Assembly (NCBI GenBank): GCA_031277355.1
Contig: JAITMN010000110.1
Location: forward strand, 1-18,326
Length of the DNA: 18,326 nt
Reading direction: 5' to 3'
Source of the DNA: Nevskiaceae bacterium
Lineage (GTDB): Bacteria; Pseudomonadota; Gammaproteobacteria; Steroidobacterales; Steroidobacteraceae
The translations under genes and the position numbers were made by a program. Under the pieces are notes generated by a model. It ran no database searches. It was not told the DNA's origin and saw only the letters and a list, made by a program, of their open reading frames with translations. Positions 1 to 8,418 of this stretch are shown here, one piece after another; within the stretch, counting starts at the first letter, position 1, and the number at the start of each line of letters is the position of its first letter.

Positions 1-1376
1 ATGGGATAGGCATAGGCCGAGCGTTCGTACTCATTCACCGCATCGGCAAACTGCCCGGCTTCAAACAGCGCATCGGCCAATCGGTAGTTCACCTGCGCCG
101 CATCGGCATCGTCGGGGAACGAAGCCAATTGCAGGCGATACCAGTGCGCGGCTTGCGCGTAGTCTTCAGCGCTGTTCGATTTCTGCGCATTGGCGTGATA
201 GTACGCGGCAAGATCGGTGAGGTTCGTTTTCAACTCGCTCGCAATCTGCGGATACTGCGCCCGATCGCGCCCATTCCAGAACGCCGCGCCGTAGTTGTAG
301 CGCTCCACATAGTCCTGCTTGCCTTCGAGCACCAATTGCGCGAAGCCACCCTTGCCATACGCCTCGATGGCCTGCATCGCCAGATTCGGGGCCATCTCAT
401 GATTCGGTTCGCGCGCCACGAAAGCGCGATAGGCGTCGGCAGCGTCTTGATATCGCTGCTTCTCCACGTACAGATCGCCCAAGCGGCTGTACAGCAGCGG
501 CGACCATGCCGGACGGCGCAGCGAATCGACGAAGCGATTGAGCGGCTCCACGCCATCGAGGTCGGAGAAGATCACACTGCCCACGCGCAGCGTGTCGTCC
601 ACCAGTTCGCGATCGGCGCGCGGCAGCGTGTCGAGCGGCTTGAAACCCGATGGCGCGTTGGCGTCGAGCAGTTTCAGATCAAGGAGCCGCGCGAACGCCT
701 GCAAGCTCTCGTCGTACAGACTCTGCTTGAACAGCGCCCAACCCTGCTTGTACAAACTCTGCTGATAGAACTCACCGGAGCCGCGTTGCGTTACCTGCGC
801 ATACGCGGCTTCGGCATCGCGGTAATTGCGCGCCGAAAAGAGCAACTCGCCACGGCGGAATTGCACCTCGTCGATGCCGCGCGCATCAGGATAACGCTGC
901 ACGATGGTATCCAGCGTTTCCAGCGCGCGCTCGGGCTGGCCGGTGGTTTCATAGGCGCGCGCCAATTGATACATCACCTGATCGTTGCGCGGATAATCCG
1001 GATAGGCTTGCAACAACAGGGAGTAGAGCCGGATCGCCTCAGCGCCGGCCAAATCCTCCCGCCCCACTTCGTTTTCGATGCGCTCCAACTCGCCGCTTTC
1101 CAGCGACAGATCGCCCAGACGCCGCATCGCTTCGGCGCGCAGTTCCGGATCGGTCTGTTGCAGGTCGAGAAAGCGGCGATAGTTCTCCATCGCCTTGGGC
1201 TGACTCTGCGGATCAGCGGCCTGCGGACGAATCTCCACGCTGCGTTTGGGCAGGTCTTTCAGTGTGGGCGCGGACTGGTTGGCTGCGGCAGCGCCGATGA
1301 GCGGCGCCGCGCTCAGCAGCGCCGCACCAGCGGCAACGATCAACGCCGCACCCGGCAACTTGCGCCCCGCGCTCAC
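1..1376 (-). CDS. Periplasmic tetratricopeptide-repeat protein (3' end off window)
   Basis: The frame is open from a GTG at 1376 to the window edge, giving 458 residues, so the C-terminus is missing. The N-terminus has a Sec-type signal (a hydrophobic Ala/Leu-rich run at about residues 8-30). The rest is helical TPR sequence with typical spacing, for example YQLARAYETTGQPERALETL, YKQGWALFKQSLYDESLQAF and VNYRLADALFEAGQFADAV. TPR arrays are protein-binding scaffolds, and the signal puts this one in the periplasm. The GTG overlaps the TGA of the upstream TPR lipoprotein gene by 4 nt (GTGA), which implies translational coupling and supports this unusual start; no in-frame ATG lies nearby. The YKxGWxLFKQ type of repeat recalls the TPR proteins of Myxococcus Glt/Agl gliding machinery, but that link comes from family memory and was not tested. 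Identification as a TPR protein is secure; its function is unknown. Confidence 0.88.
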   Translation of the reverse strand, partial: MSAGRKLPGAALIVAAGAALLSAAPLIGAAAANQSAPTLKDLPKRSVEIRPQAADPQSQPKAMENYRRFLDLQQTDPELRAEAMRRLGDLSLESGELERIENEVGREDLAGAEAIRLYSLLLQAYPDYPRNDQVMYQLARAYETTGQPERALETLDTIVQRYPDARGIDEVQFRRGELLFSARNYRDAEAAYAQVTQRGSGEFYQQSLYKQGWALFKQSLYDESLQAFARLLDLKLLDANAPSGFKPLDTLPRADRELVDDTLRVGSVIFSDLDGVEPLNRFVDSLRRPAWSPLLYSRLGDLYVEKQRYQDAADAYRAFVAREPNHEMAPNLAMQAIEAYGKGGFAQLVLEGKQDYVERYNYGAAFWNGRDRAQYPQIASELKTNLTDLAAYYHANAQKSNSAEDYAQAAHWYRLQLASFPDDADAAQVNYRLADALFEAGQFADAVNEYERSAYAYP

Positions 1377-3232
1377 CGCGACGGCTCCCCGGCATGATCG
1401 TAGATGCTCGCCAGCGCAAAGCGCGCCTGCACTTCGTAGTCGGCGATGCGCTGCTTCTGCGCCTGAAGTTCGTTGATGGCGATATCCGACAGCAACTGCT
1501 GCTGATCGGTGGCGGCCTGCGCCAGACTCGCGCGCAGCGCGGTAAGCCGCTGCTGCAATGTGGCGATGCGCTGCGCGAAGTTGCCGGTGGTCGTCGGTGC
1601 GATTGCCCGCGCCTGCTGCACGCGCAGCCAGCGGGAATTGGCTTCCTGCAATGCGCGGTCCAGTTCCTTCAGTTCACGGCGCTTGGCGTAGACGCGCTCG
1701 TTCTGCGCCTGTTTCAAATCCCACAGCAGCGCGCCGCGCACCAGACGCAGTTTGTCTTTGGCTTCGGCCAGCGCCGGATCGTTCGGATTGGCGGCAATGG
1801 CCGATTCGATTTTCTCGATGCGACGCCATTGGTCGCGCTGCTCCGCCGTGCCAAACGCCGCGATGTCGTCGCTCGTTACCGCCGCATTGAAATCATCTTC
1901 GAGCCTCTTGCGGCGGCGTTCCAGCTTGGACACCGCTTCGCTGCCCAGCAGCGCATCGGTGCGCGGCGTGCGCTCGGCATAGGCGCGTTCGCGTGCGTCG
2001 ATCATGTCGTTGTACACGATCATGTTCTCGTCCCAACGCTCCAGCGTGGAACTGAGGTAACCCAGATCGCGATAGTTCTTCAAGCCTTCCTGAAAATCAT
2101 TGCCCGCGAAAATCGGATACAGATAACGCGACTCCGGCGAATCCGGCAATTCCTCCAACTGCCAGAACCAACCGCGCTGCGGGGCCTCGTCTTGCGGATC
2201 GCCGAGCAGATTTTTCAGCAGACTGCCCTGACGGATGCGCGCAATCGACTCATCGATACGCGCCGTTTCCTGATCGAAAGAAGTCAGCGCCTGTTCGTAG
2301 TATTGCGCCGCCTGATCGTTGGCCCCCAGCTTGGCAAAGGCATAGGGCACGGCCAGATGCGCCTCCTGCACCGCCGCGTCGAGCAGGTTGCGATCATGCA
2401 GCGTCAGCCACGGCGTCAGCGCCGCCTCGTAGTCGTTCAACTCCACATCGGCCCAGCCCAGGCCCAGCAAGGCCCGGTTGGATTGCGCGCCATCGAGGCG
2501 CACCCGCTCCAACGCACTGCGCGCCTGCGCCGGTTGCTGGTTCTGCAGCCAGGCGTAACCCAGCGCCAGGTTCGCCCGGTCGCGCAGCGCCAGCAATTCG
2601 TCGTCGGCGGCGCGCATCTGCCCCACCGCATCGAGCAATTGCGCGCCTTCGGCGATACGATTGCTGCGCAGCATCGCCACGCCCAGATTGAAGCGCGCGT
2701 AGGCAGTCCAGGCGTCATCGCCGCGCCAATCACGCAGCACCCGCGCAGCATCGTCGTAGCGCTCAAGGTGCATCAGCGCATTGGACAGCAACTGCACCTT
2801 CTCCGGCTCCATCTCAGACGGCAATGCCCCGTTGATCTTCGACAGCGCATCGACGGCGCGATCATCATAACCACGCGCATACCAGACCTTGCCCAGATAG
2901 AACCACGCACGATTGCGAATCCCCGCAGGCACATTGGAATCCAGCACCGACTCGAATCGCCGCGCCGCTTCGTTGTGCATGCCCAACTGCAAGTACATGC
3001 CGCCGGTCAACAACTGCGATTCGGCGGCGTGATGCGGCATCAGGCTCCAGTGCTGATAGGCTTCAAGCCGCGTCAGCGCTTCAAAATCTTCACCGATGAA
3101 GTTCTGGAACAGCACGTCGCCGTAATGCAGATCGGCAACGCGCGTCTTCGGCAAAGTCTCGGGCTTGACCTTGCCGGCGCACGATGCCAACAGTCCGCAG
3201 ACCGCCAGCAGCAACCAGGGTGCGGTTCGCAA
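1373..3232 (-). CDS. TPR lipoprotein with C-terminal coiled coil
   Basis: About 619 residues. The N-terminus is a lipoprotein signal with lipobox LLASC (lipidated Cys about residue 18), so the protein is membrane anchored. Residues about 50-320 are TPR-like helical repeats (for example WFYLGKVWYARGYDDRAVDA and ARFNLGVAMLRSNRIAEGA). Residues about 430-600 are charged, Gln/Arg/Leu-rich and likely coiled coil. The likely role is a scaffold or assembly factor in the envelope; no enzymatic motif is visible. No ATG is available near the 5' end. TTG at 3232 is preferred because GGGAG lies 5 nt upstream of it, just after the stop of the preceding gene. An in-frame TTG at 3244 would add four residues but has poor ribosome-binding spacing. 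The gene overlaps the next TPR gene by 4 nt, so the two are probably partners. TPR-plus-lipobox architecture resembles GltE/AglT-type proteins, which is inference only. Confidence 0.88.
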   Translation of the reverse strand: MRTAPWLLLAVCGLLASCAGKVKPETLPKTRVADLHYGDVLFQNFIGEDFEALTRLEAYQHWSLMPHHAAESQLLTGGMYLQLGMHNEAARRFESVLDSNVPAGIRNRAWFYLGKVWYARGYDDRAVDALSKINGALPSEMEPEKVQLLSNALMHLERYDDAARVLRDWRGDDAWTAYARFNLGVAMLRSNRIAEGAQLLDAVGQMRAADDELLALRDRANLALGYAWLQNQQPAQARSALERVRLDGAQSNRALLGLGWADVELNDYEAALTPWLTLHDRNLLDAAVQEAHLAVPYAFAKLGANDQAAQYYEQALTSFDQETARIDESIARIRQGSLLKNLLGDPQDEAPQRGWFWQLEELPDSPESRYLYPIFAGNDFQEGLKNYRDLGYLSSTLERWDENMIVYNDMIDARERAYAERTPRTDALLGSEAVSKLERRRKRLEDDFNAAVTSDDIAAFGTAEQRDQWRRIEKIESAIAANPNDPALAEAKDKLRLVRGALLWDLKQAQNERVYAKRRELKELDRALQEANSRWLRVQQARAIAPTTTGNFAQRIATLQQRLTALRASLAQAATDQQQLLSDIAINELQAQKQRIADYEVQARFALASIYDHAGEPSR

Positions 3233-3234
3233 AC

Positions 3235-3771
3235 CTACTCCCAATCCTTGATCTGAAACTCCGGCTGCGCCTTGCGCTGCTGGTCGGAGATGCGCAGTTC
3301 CAGGTACTTCGCGCTGACCGCCTTCTCGAACTTCAACTGCGCGCCGCGCGAATAATCCTGACCGTTGGGCCCCTTGCCGGTGAACAGCGCCACCAGTTCA
3401 TGCTCACCGGTGCGCAGGTTGCCCAGATACAAGCGCTGCACGCCACCTTTGAGCAAAGCCTCCGCCTCGCGCGGCGTATACAGATACTTGGAGACCTGTT
3501 TGTCGTCCAAACGCAGTTCAACGGTGTCGAGCGCAAAGAACTCGCCCACGTCCATCGACAGGAACACCGCCACCTGCGTATTGGCCGGGAACAGCAGTTC
3601 CTCTTCCAGCACGAACAGGTCGCGGTTCAGCGCGACCACATCCTGCTTGATGCTCTGAATCTGCTCATCCAAAGCCCGCGTGTCGGCTTCGGCGGCAACG
3701 CCGCTGGCAGCCGCCAGCCCCAGCACATGCAGGGCAACGCCAAGGCAAAACGCACGCATCGATGATTTCAT
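3235..3771 (-). CDS. Secreted periplasmic protein, coiled coil plus beta domain, unknown function
   Basis: 178 residues starting at MKSSMRAF. A Sec signal with cleavage near VAA-EA (about residue 27) is followed by a predicted coiled coil (about 31-60, LDEQIQSIKQDVVALNRDLF) and a beta-rich region (about 65-165) with alternating hydrophobics. The chosen ATG places the signal peptide at the N-terminus; the frame extends upstream to 3867, but that extension is basic, overlaps the preceding gene and would bury the signal. Similar proteins I remember are sometimes mislabelled AraC regulators; there is no DNA-binding motif here. It sits 22 nt after the TlpA-like gene, and its stop lies 2 nt before the TTG of the TPR lipoprotein gene, so it is probably co-translated with the TPR pair. 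It may be a periplasmic partner of the TPR proteins. No known catalytic residues are seen. Confidence 0.82.
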   Translation of the reverse strand: MKSSMRAFCLGVALHVLGLAAASGVAAEADTRALDEQIQSIKQDVVALNRDLFVLEEELLFPANTQVAVFLSMDVGEFFALDTVELRLDDKQVSKYLYTPREAEALLKGGVQRLYLGNLRTGEHELVALFTGKGPNGQDYSRGAQLKFEKAVSAKYLELRISDQQRKAQPEFQIKDWE

Positions 3772-3793
3772 GGGGCAACCGGACCTTATGAGT

Positions 3794-4348
3794 CTATTCG
3801 TCGAGAAGAACCTTGATCTGATCCAGGTACTGCGCATCCTGACCCGCGCGAAAATCGCGGTGTACATGGCGGATGCGACCCGCCCGGTCGATGATCAACA
3901 GCAACGGCAGAAAGTCCACGCGATAAGCCTTGGCAACCTCCTTGTCCGGATCGAGCAGCATCGGCACCGAAGTGCGATGCGCGGCGATGAATGTCTGCGC
4001 AGCCTGCTGATCATCATCCACATTCACGGCCAACGCCACCAGACCCGCAGACCGGTAAGTATCGAGCAGGCGGCTCAGACTTGCCAACTGCGCGGCGCAC
4101 TGCCCGCAGCGGCTGCCGAAAAAAGTGAGCGCCACCACTTCGCCACGGTATTCGGACAGACGCAGATTGGGCCCCTGCCAACTGCGCAGCGCAAAATCCG
4201 GAGCGGGCTGGCCCTGCAACCGGTACGCCAGCGCGCCCGCGCCGTGGGCCACCTGGCCGCCCAGCGCCACCGCAAGCACACACGCAACACCGCGAAGACT
4301 ACGCACCACCGTAAACACCCTGGCTTCAACCTGACCCACGGAAAGCAT
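3794..4348 (-). CDS. TlpA/ResA-like periplasmic thioredoxin with CGQC centre
   Basis: 184 residues from ATG 4348. An N-terminal hydrophobic export signal (about 17-38) is followed by a thioredoxin fold of the AhpC-TSA/TlpA type: PAPDFALRSW near residue 49, then the redox site SRCGQC (Cys81, Cys84), then the cis-Pro loop FLPLLLIID (Pro148). The aromatic Trp normally before the first Cys is replaced by Arg, and the dipeptide is Gly-Gln, so its redox potential may differ from classical TlpA. The C-terminal stretch RHVHRDFRAG..AQYLDQI closely matches the TlpA encoded at 13749-14264, so the two are paralogs serving the same locus. A GTG about 13-14 codons downstream, preceded by AGGG, is an alternative start. 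The role is inferred to be thiol reduction or disulfide exchange for Cys-rich or heme proteins of this cluster. Confidence 0.88.
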   Translation of the reverse strand: MLSVGQVEARVFTVVRSLRGVACVLAVALGGQVAHGAGALAYRLQGQPAPDFALRSWQGPNLRLSEYRGEVVALTFFGSRCGQCAAQLASLSRLLDTYRSAGLVALAVNVDDDQQAAQTFIAAHRTSVPMLLDPDKEVAKAYRVDFLPLLLIIDRAGRIRHVHRDFRAGQDAQYLDQIKVLLDE

Positions 4349-4381
4349 AACGCCGCTGCCACTGCGGACATATGACAGCCG

Positions 4382-5932
4382 TCATAGAATGCGGTCGAAC
4401 GCGATCAGGCGGTCGACATTGCCGCCCAGACTGTGATTCGGGAACATCCCCGGCGTGGCGAACCGCCCTTCTTCGCCATTGAGCGCCATGTAGTTCAGGA
4501 TCACCGTCTCCACCAATTGATTCACCGCATTGGCAGCCGGGCTGGAATTGGTGATCACCGAACCATCGCCGCCGAACCAGCCGATCTGGTTCATCGACGG
4601 TGCGCGCAGCAGCGGCGCGCCGCCGGGGCGATAAACGAGGAAGAAAGACGCCGCCGTGGCCTGATTGTCGCTGGTCCACACGCCCTTGCCGCGCCCGCCC
4701 TGGCTGTTGTCGATGGCCCCGCCGGAGGACAACGATCCATCGCTGAACACATAGATCATCAGCGGACGGCCCACGCGCGCGGCATATTCCAGACACGCCC
4801 CCATGCACTGCCCGGCCAGCAGATCGCGCGTCTCGCCGGTGGCGCGCTCGCCGGTGTGGTAGTCGAAGCCGCCCATCTGGATCGTGCCCGCGCCGGCGTT
4901 GCCGTCGATCACCATTTTCATCACGGCGGCGGTCTTGCGGAATTCGGCGCTGCCGTCGTATTCGGCCTGCGTGAAGATGCCCGACTCCCCCACCACCTGC
5001 GTATCGCGCGCCGGATCGAGCGAGGCCGGATCGCTGAACCGCTCGGCCAGATAGGCCGACTTCACATAGCCGCACTTGTTGAATTCCTTGATGCGCGCAT
5101 CATCGGCCACCAGCGTGTTCACGCGCGCATGCTTGGCGTTCGTCAATCGCGCCATCGACTCCATCACCGACACCGCGTCGGCCGGATCGGCGAACAGCGT
5201 GCGCAGTTCGCCGGTGTCCACCAAACCCGTAACATCGCTCGCCCGATCCACTTTGGTGGGACGCAGTTGCGGATCGATCATCGAAGCCGGAGCCATCGAG
5301 TTGCCGCCGGATTCTGAATTCTGCGAACCGATCAGCGTGAGCAATTCGCCGCTGGCGCCGGTGCGCGCGATGCCGTACATCGGGTTGTGCGGATTGTTGC
5401 CGGTGTCGTTCTCCGAGCGCGCCGCAATCAATGTGCCATTGGTGCCGGCGGCGGTGCCGGGCTGCGCGCGCATCTGCATGCCGCGCAGAAAGGCGCTGTC
5501 GCTGTGAAAGGCCAGGCCAAAGCTGGTATCGACGAACCCCGGCAGATTCGGCGTCATGTTGCCGGGCAGACCGAGCCGGGAATACGCCGCCGCGCTCAAA
5601 AAATCCATCTGCCCGCCCGCACCGCCCGCGATCACATTGGAACCGGCGATGTTCGCGCCGCCGGCCAGATCAAAGCAGATGAAGGGCACCTTGCCCGCGC
5701 CGCCGTTCAGGCCACAGTTGTCGATGCCCAGATCGGCCAGATCGGCGCGCACATCGGCCCAGGCGGCACGCGACATCAACGCCGACAACAACGAAGGAGC
5801 CACCACCGTTGCCGCGCCGGTCATCAAACCTGCCGACAACAACTGACGCCGTGTGACGGGCTTGGGATGATCGCCATGCAACAGCGGTTCGTGCAGACCA
5901 CGGCCCTTGGGAATTTTTCGAAGGTAACGCAT
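4382..5932 (-). CDS. Tat-exported DUF1501-like protein
   Basis: 516 residues. The N-terminus has a twin-arginine motif TRRQLL (residues 27-32), a mild hydrophobic stretch and an AWA-D cleavage site near residue 59, so it is likely exported folded by Tat. The body resembles DUF1501 (alkaline-phosphatase-like superfamily): FICFDLAGGANIAGSN near 84-100, GGFDYHTGERATG at 354-366 in place of the usual DxH segment, and YVFSDGS at 394-400 where the family has a T-E-F-G-R-like strand. It is divergent, so activity cannot be assumed. In Planctomycetes, DUF1501 proteins are encoded beside cytochrome c-like DUF1549/1553/1588-type proteins. Here the neighbours are also CxxCH proteins, which supports the call. 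ATG 5932 lies 10 nt from the stop of the preceding lipoprotein gene. Confidence 0.8.
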   Translation of the reverse strand: MRYLRKIPKGRGLHEPLLHGDHPKPVTRRQLLSAGLMTGAATVVAPSLLSALMSRAAWADVRADLADLGIDNCGLNGGAGKVPFICFDLAGGANIAGSNVIAGGAGGQMDFLSAAAYSRLGLPGNMTPNLPGFVDTSFGLAFHSDSAFLRGMQMRAQPGTAAGTNGTLIAARSENDTGNNPHNPMYGIARTGASGELLTLIGSQNSESGGNSMAPASMIDPQLRPTKVDRASDVTGLVDTGELRTLFADPADAVSVMESMARLTNAKHARVNTLVADDARIKEFNKCGYVKSAYLAERFSDPASLDPARDTQVVGESGIFTQAEYDGSAEFRKTAAVMKMVIDGNAGAGTIQMGGFDYHTGERATGETRDLLAGQCMGACLEYAARVGRPLMIYVFSDGSLSSGGAIDNSQGGRGKGVWTSDNQATAASFFLVYRPGGAPLLRAPSMNQIGWFGGDGSVITNSSPAANAVNQLVETVILNYMALNGEEGRFATPGMFPNHSLGGNVDRLIAFDRIL

Positions 5933-5942
5933 GGTCTTTATC

Positions 5943-8417
5943 TCAATTGATCAGGGTTGTGCCGCTGCCCAGCACCGCCGCGCAGGCGGCCTTCGCGACG
6001 GTGGCGCTGTTGGCGTTGGGCTTGCTCGACAGCTTGTCGATCAGCGCGGCAAGTTCCGCGCTCACCTGCGCATCGGTGGGCTGCGTGGCAAGGCCCGTGC
6101 CGATGGCCTTTTGCAGCAGCGGCTGGATCAGAATGTCTTTGCCGGCCTGCGTTGCAAATTGCGCCGCCGCACCCGCCGATACATTCAGCCCAGGGAAGAA
6201 CTGATCGCGCGTGGCCGGCGTATCGACCATCACCGAGCAATACTTGATCGCCATCTGCGCAATGGCCGTTTGATGCGAAGCCAGAAACGCCTGGATATCC
6301 GGTATCGCCGGCAATTGCTGTTGCAATTGCAGATAGGTGGTGCGCACCGCAGGTGTGGTGGTGGCAACGCCGGTGATGCGCGACAGCGTTTGATTGATCT
6401 GCTCGAAGGTACGCACACCGATATCCGGCTGACCCGCAACATCCGCAGGCGTCGGCGTTACCGGCACGGCTTCGGTACGCACGTTTTGTTTGTCGCCGAT
6501 GCGCTCGAAGCTCAGGAAAAACTCATCGGCCGCCGGACCTTTCTGCAAACCGATCACCGTGCCGATCTCCGACAGCAATTGCCCCGAATCCACGTCGTAT
6601 TGATCACCGGACAACGCCGTGCGCAGCGCCGCATAAGCCTGACCCGTGGCCGGTTCGCCGCCGTTGAGTCCGATGCGCATGCCCTCGATGGGAACCGAAC
6701 CGGGCGTTACCGAAGGGTCCATGCTGATGAACACGGGCTTGTCGAACAGGTAGCTGTAGCTGTCGTACTGCTGGCCCTGAAAGAGAATGTAGCCCTGCGG
6801 CACGCCGGTCAGCTCGCTGACATTGAACAGCAGGAAGTAACGCTCGCCAACGCTGGCGGCGAAGTTCTGCTGAATCTGCTCCAGCGTCAGCGCATGATCG
6901 TGGACTGCAACGAAACGCAGCACGCCCTGCCACTGGCGATTGCCCGAAGTCTCATTGCCCAGCACCAGCGCGAAGGTGTCATCCCAATCCGACAGCGTTC
7001 CGCCTTCGCGCGGATCGGCATTGCCGGCGGCATTGCCATTCACATACAGCCGCCGCCCGTTCACCGGATCGTAGGTCAGCACCACATGCTGCAACGACGC
7101 CTGCGCCAGATTCGGGCTCAGCAGCGACGGCGCACCATTGGCTCCGGTGGAACTGGAACGCACCATCGCCTCATATTGCCCGGCCCGCTGCGCCACCGTG
7201 GCATTGCGCGCGGCAACGCCGCCGGAATAGCTCACGAGGTACGCATCCTCCTGCGTCACATCCGCCGGAGCCGCCCACACTTCGATGCTGAACTCACCCG
7301 TGGCCTTGATGCGATCAGCAAGCTTCTTGCTTGCGGTGGTGGTGCCCTGCACCTTGCCGCCGGTCTTGACGTCGATGCCCCAGCCGCCCACCCATTGAAC
7401 ATCGCCGCTCATCGTCAGGTTCAGCGCCGGCTCCACGCCGCTGGTGTCGAACACCGTTGCGCCGGACATCGTCTTGAATTCGTACTTGGCAATCGTGCTG
7501 GTGTCGTCGCGGCTGCCGCCCGAAGCCACCATGCCCTCATACAACGACAGCGCCGTGCTCACCACCATCGCAGCCGGAAGCTGCGTGGGCTCGATGCCAC
7601 CGGCCAGCGCGGTGATCGCGTTCAGCATCGTGTTCGCATCGGCTTCGCAGGAAGCGGTCCAGCAGTTGTGCGCATCGCGCAGACGCGAAACCAGTCGCGA
7701 ACTGGCCGGCTCGTCGAGACTGAACAGCGACAGCGCGGCGGCGAACGCCTCGTTCACGTCGTTGCTGGCCATGTACGGCGCGCGGCGCACCGCCGGCGGC
7801 GACGTTGGCGCATGGCAATCCACGCAGCCGCCGAAATCATGCAGCACCGGATAGATCGTGTTGGCGAAACTCGCGCCGTTGTTGCCCGTTTCGGTGGCAA
7901 TGGCCGGCGGACTGCGCCGGTCGCCCACGGCGCGATCCGGCGGCGGCGTGCCTTGCGTCAATTGCTGACGCAACGTGGCCTGCGCCACCGCACCGCCACC
8001 CACCAGCGCCCTGATCCCGGCTTCGAGAATCTCGCCGCAATCGATCACGCTGGTGAGCCAGCAATTGTGACCATCGACCACGCGCGCAACCAGCAGCGAT
8101 CGATCCGGCTGCTCGCGATCGATCAGCCGCAGCAGCGCATCGTAGGCTGCGTTCACATCGCCATTGCTGGCAAATCCGCCATCGGCGCTGCCCGCGCCGT
8201 GGCAATTGCCACAACGATTCTTCAGCGTGATCCACAGATCGCTGCCGAAGAATCGCTGCACGTCGGCATCGCGCGGCGGCGGGCCGCTATAGGACGCAGC
8301 AGTGGGCGGCGCAGTCACCGGATTGACCATCGTGGGCGCACCGCCGCTGCACGCGGCCAGCAACGCAAGCACAGCACCAACAGCCAGCAGGCGCATCGAA
8401 TTCAACGTATGCGCCAT
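5943..8417 (-). CDS. Lipoprotein with two cytochrome c-like modules and a LamG domain
   Basis: 824 residues. The lipoprotein signal has lipobox LLAAC (Cys23). Two CxxCH motifs follow: CGNCH at 69-73 and CVDCH at 198-202. Each is followed some 45-50 residues later by HNCW (117-120 and 250-253), within similar sequence (GDVNAAYDALLRLID and NDVNEAFAAALSLFS), so the heme-like module is duplicated. Residues about 310-525 form a concanavalin/LamG-type beta domain (YEFKTMSGATVFDTSG, FSIEVWAAP, LYVNGNAAGN), which may bind glycans or proteins. Residues about 525-824 are of unknown fold. The start is supported by GGGGGAG just upstream, within the end of the preceding gene, with only 1 nt between the genes (TGATATG). 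The likely role is a membrane-anchored electron carrier or surface redox protein; heme binding is inferred from motifs only. Confidence 0.87.
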   Translation of the reverse strand: MAHTLNSMRLLAVGAVLALLAACSGGAPTMVNPVTAPPTAASYSGPPPRDADVQRFFGSDLWITLKNRCGNCHGAGSADGGFASNGDVNAAYDALLRLIDREQPDRSLLVARVVDGHNCWLTSVIDCGEILEAGIRALVGGGAVAQATLRQQLTQGTPPPDRAVGDRRSPPAIATETGNNGASFANTIYPVLHDFGGCVDCHAPTSPPAVRRAPYMASNDVNEAFAAALSLFSLDEPASSRLVSRLRDAHNCWTASCEADANTMLNAITALAGGIEPTQLPAAMVVSTALSLYEGMVASGGSRDDTSTIAKYEFKTMSGATVFDTSGVEPALNLTMSGDVQWVGGWGIDVKTGGKVQGTTTASKKLADRIKATGEFSIEVWAAPADVTQEDAYLVSYSGGVAARNATVAQRAGQYEAMVRSSSTGANGAPSLLSPNLAQASLQHVVLTYDPVNGRRLYVNGNAAGNADPREGGTLSDWDDTFALVLGNETSGNRQWQGVLRFVAVHDHALTLEQIQQNFAASVGERYFLLFNVSELTGVPQGYILFQGQQYDSYSYLFDKPVFISMDPSVTPGSVPIEGMRIGLNGGEPATGQAYAALRTALSGDQYDVDSGQLLSEIGTVIGLQKGPAADEFFLSFERIGDKQNVRTEAVPVTPTPADVAGQPDIGVRTFEQINQTLSRITGVATTTPAVRTTYLQLQQQLPAIPDIQAFLASHQTAIAQMAIKYCSVMVDTPATRDQFFPGLNVSAGAAAQFATQAGKDILIQPLLQKAIGTGLATQPTDAQVSAELAALIDKLSSKPNANSATVAKAACAAVLGSGTTLIN

Positions 8418-8418
8418 A

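Noticed and set aside
1394..3256. Long plus-strand open frame (620 codons) opposite the TPR lipoprotein gene
   Set aside because: It is antisense to a clear TPR protein, lacks any domain or signal, is Arg/Gln/His-rich, and arises from GC-biased third positions.
4371..4386. TATGAC-AGCC-GTCATA hairpin between the TlpA-like and DUF1501-like genes
   Set aside because: Only a 6-bp stem, no T-run, and it includes the stop codon of one gene within a likely operon; probably chance.
7434..7466. SGATVFDT in the LamG lipoprotein as an ApbE flavinylation motif
   Set aside because: The match is explained by the first LamG strand (G-x-x-V-x-D-T-S-G pattern), and the T/S following the flavinylated Thr in real motifs is missing.
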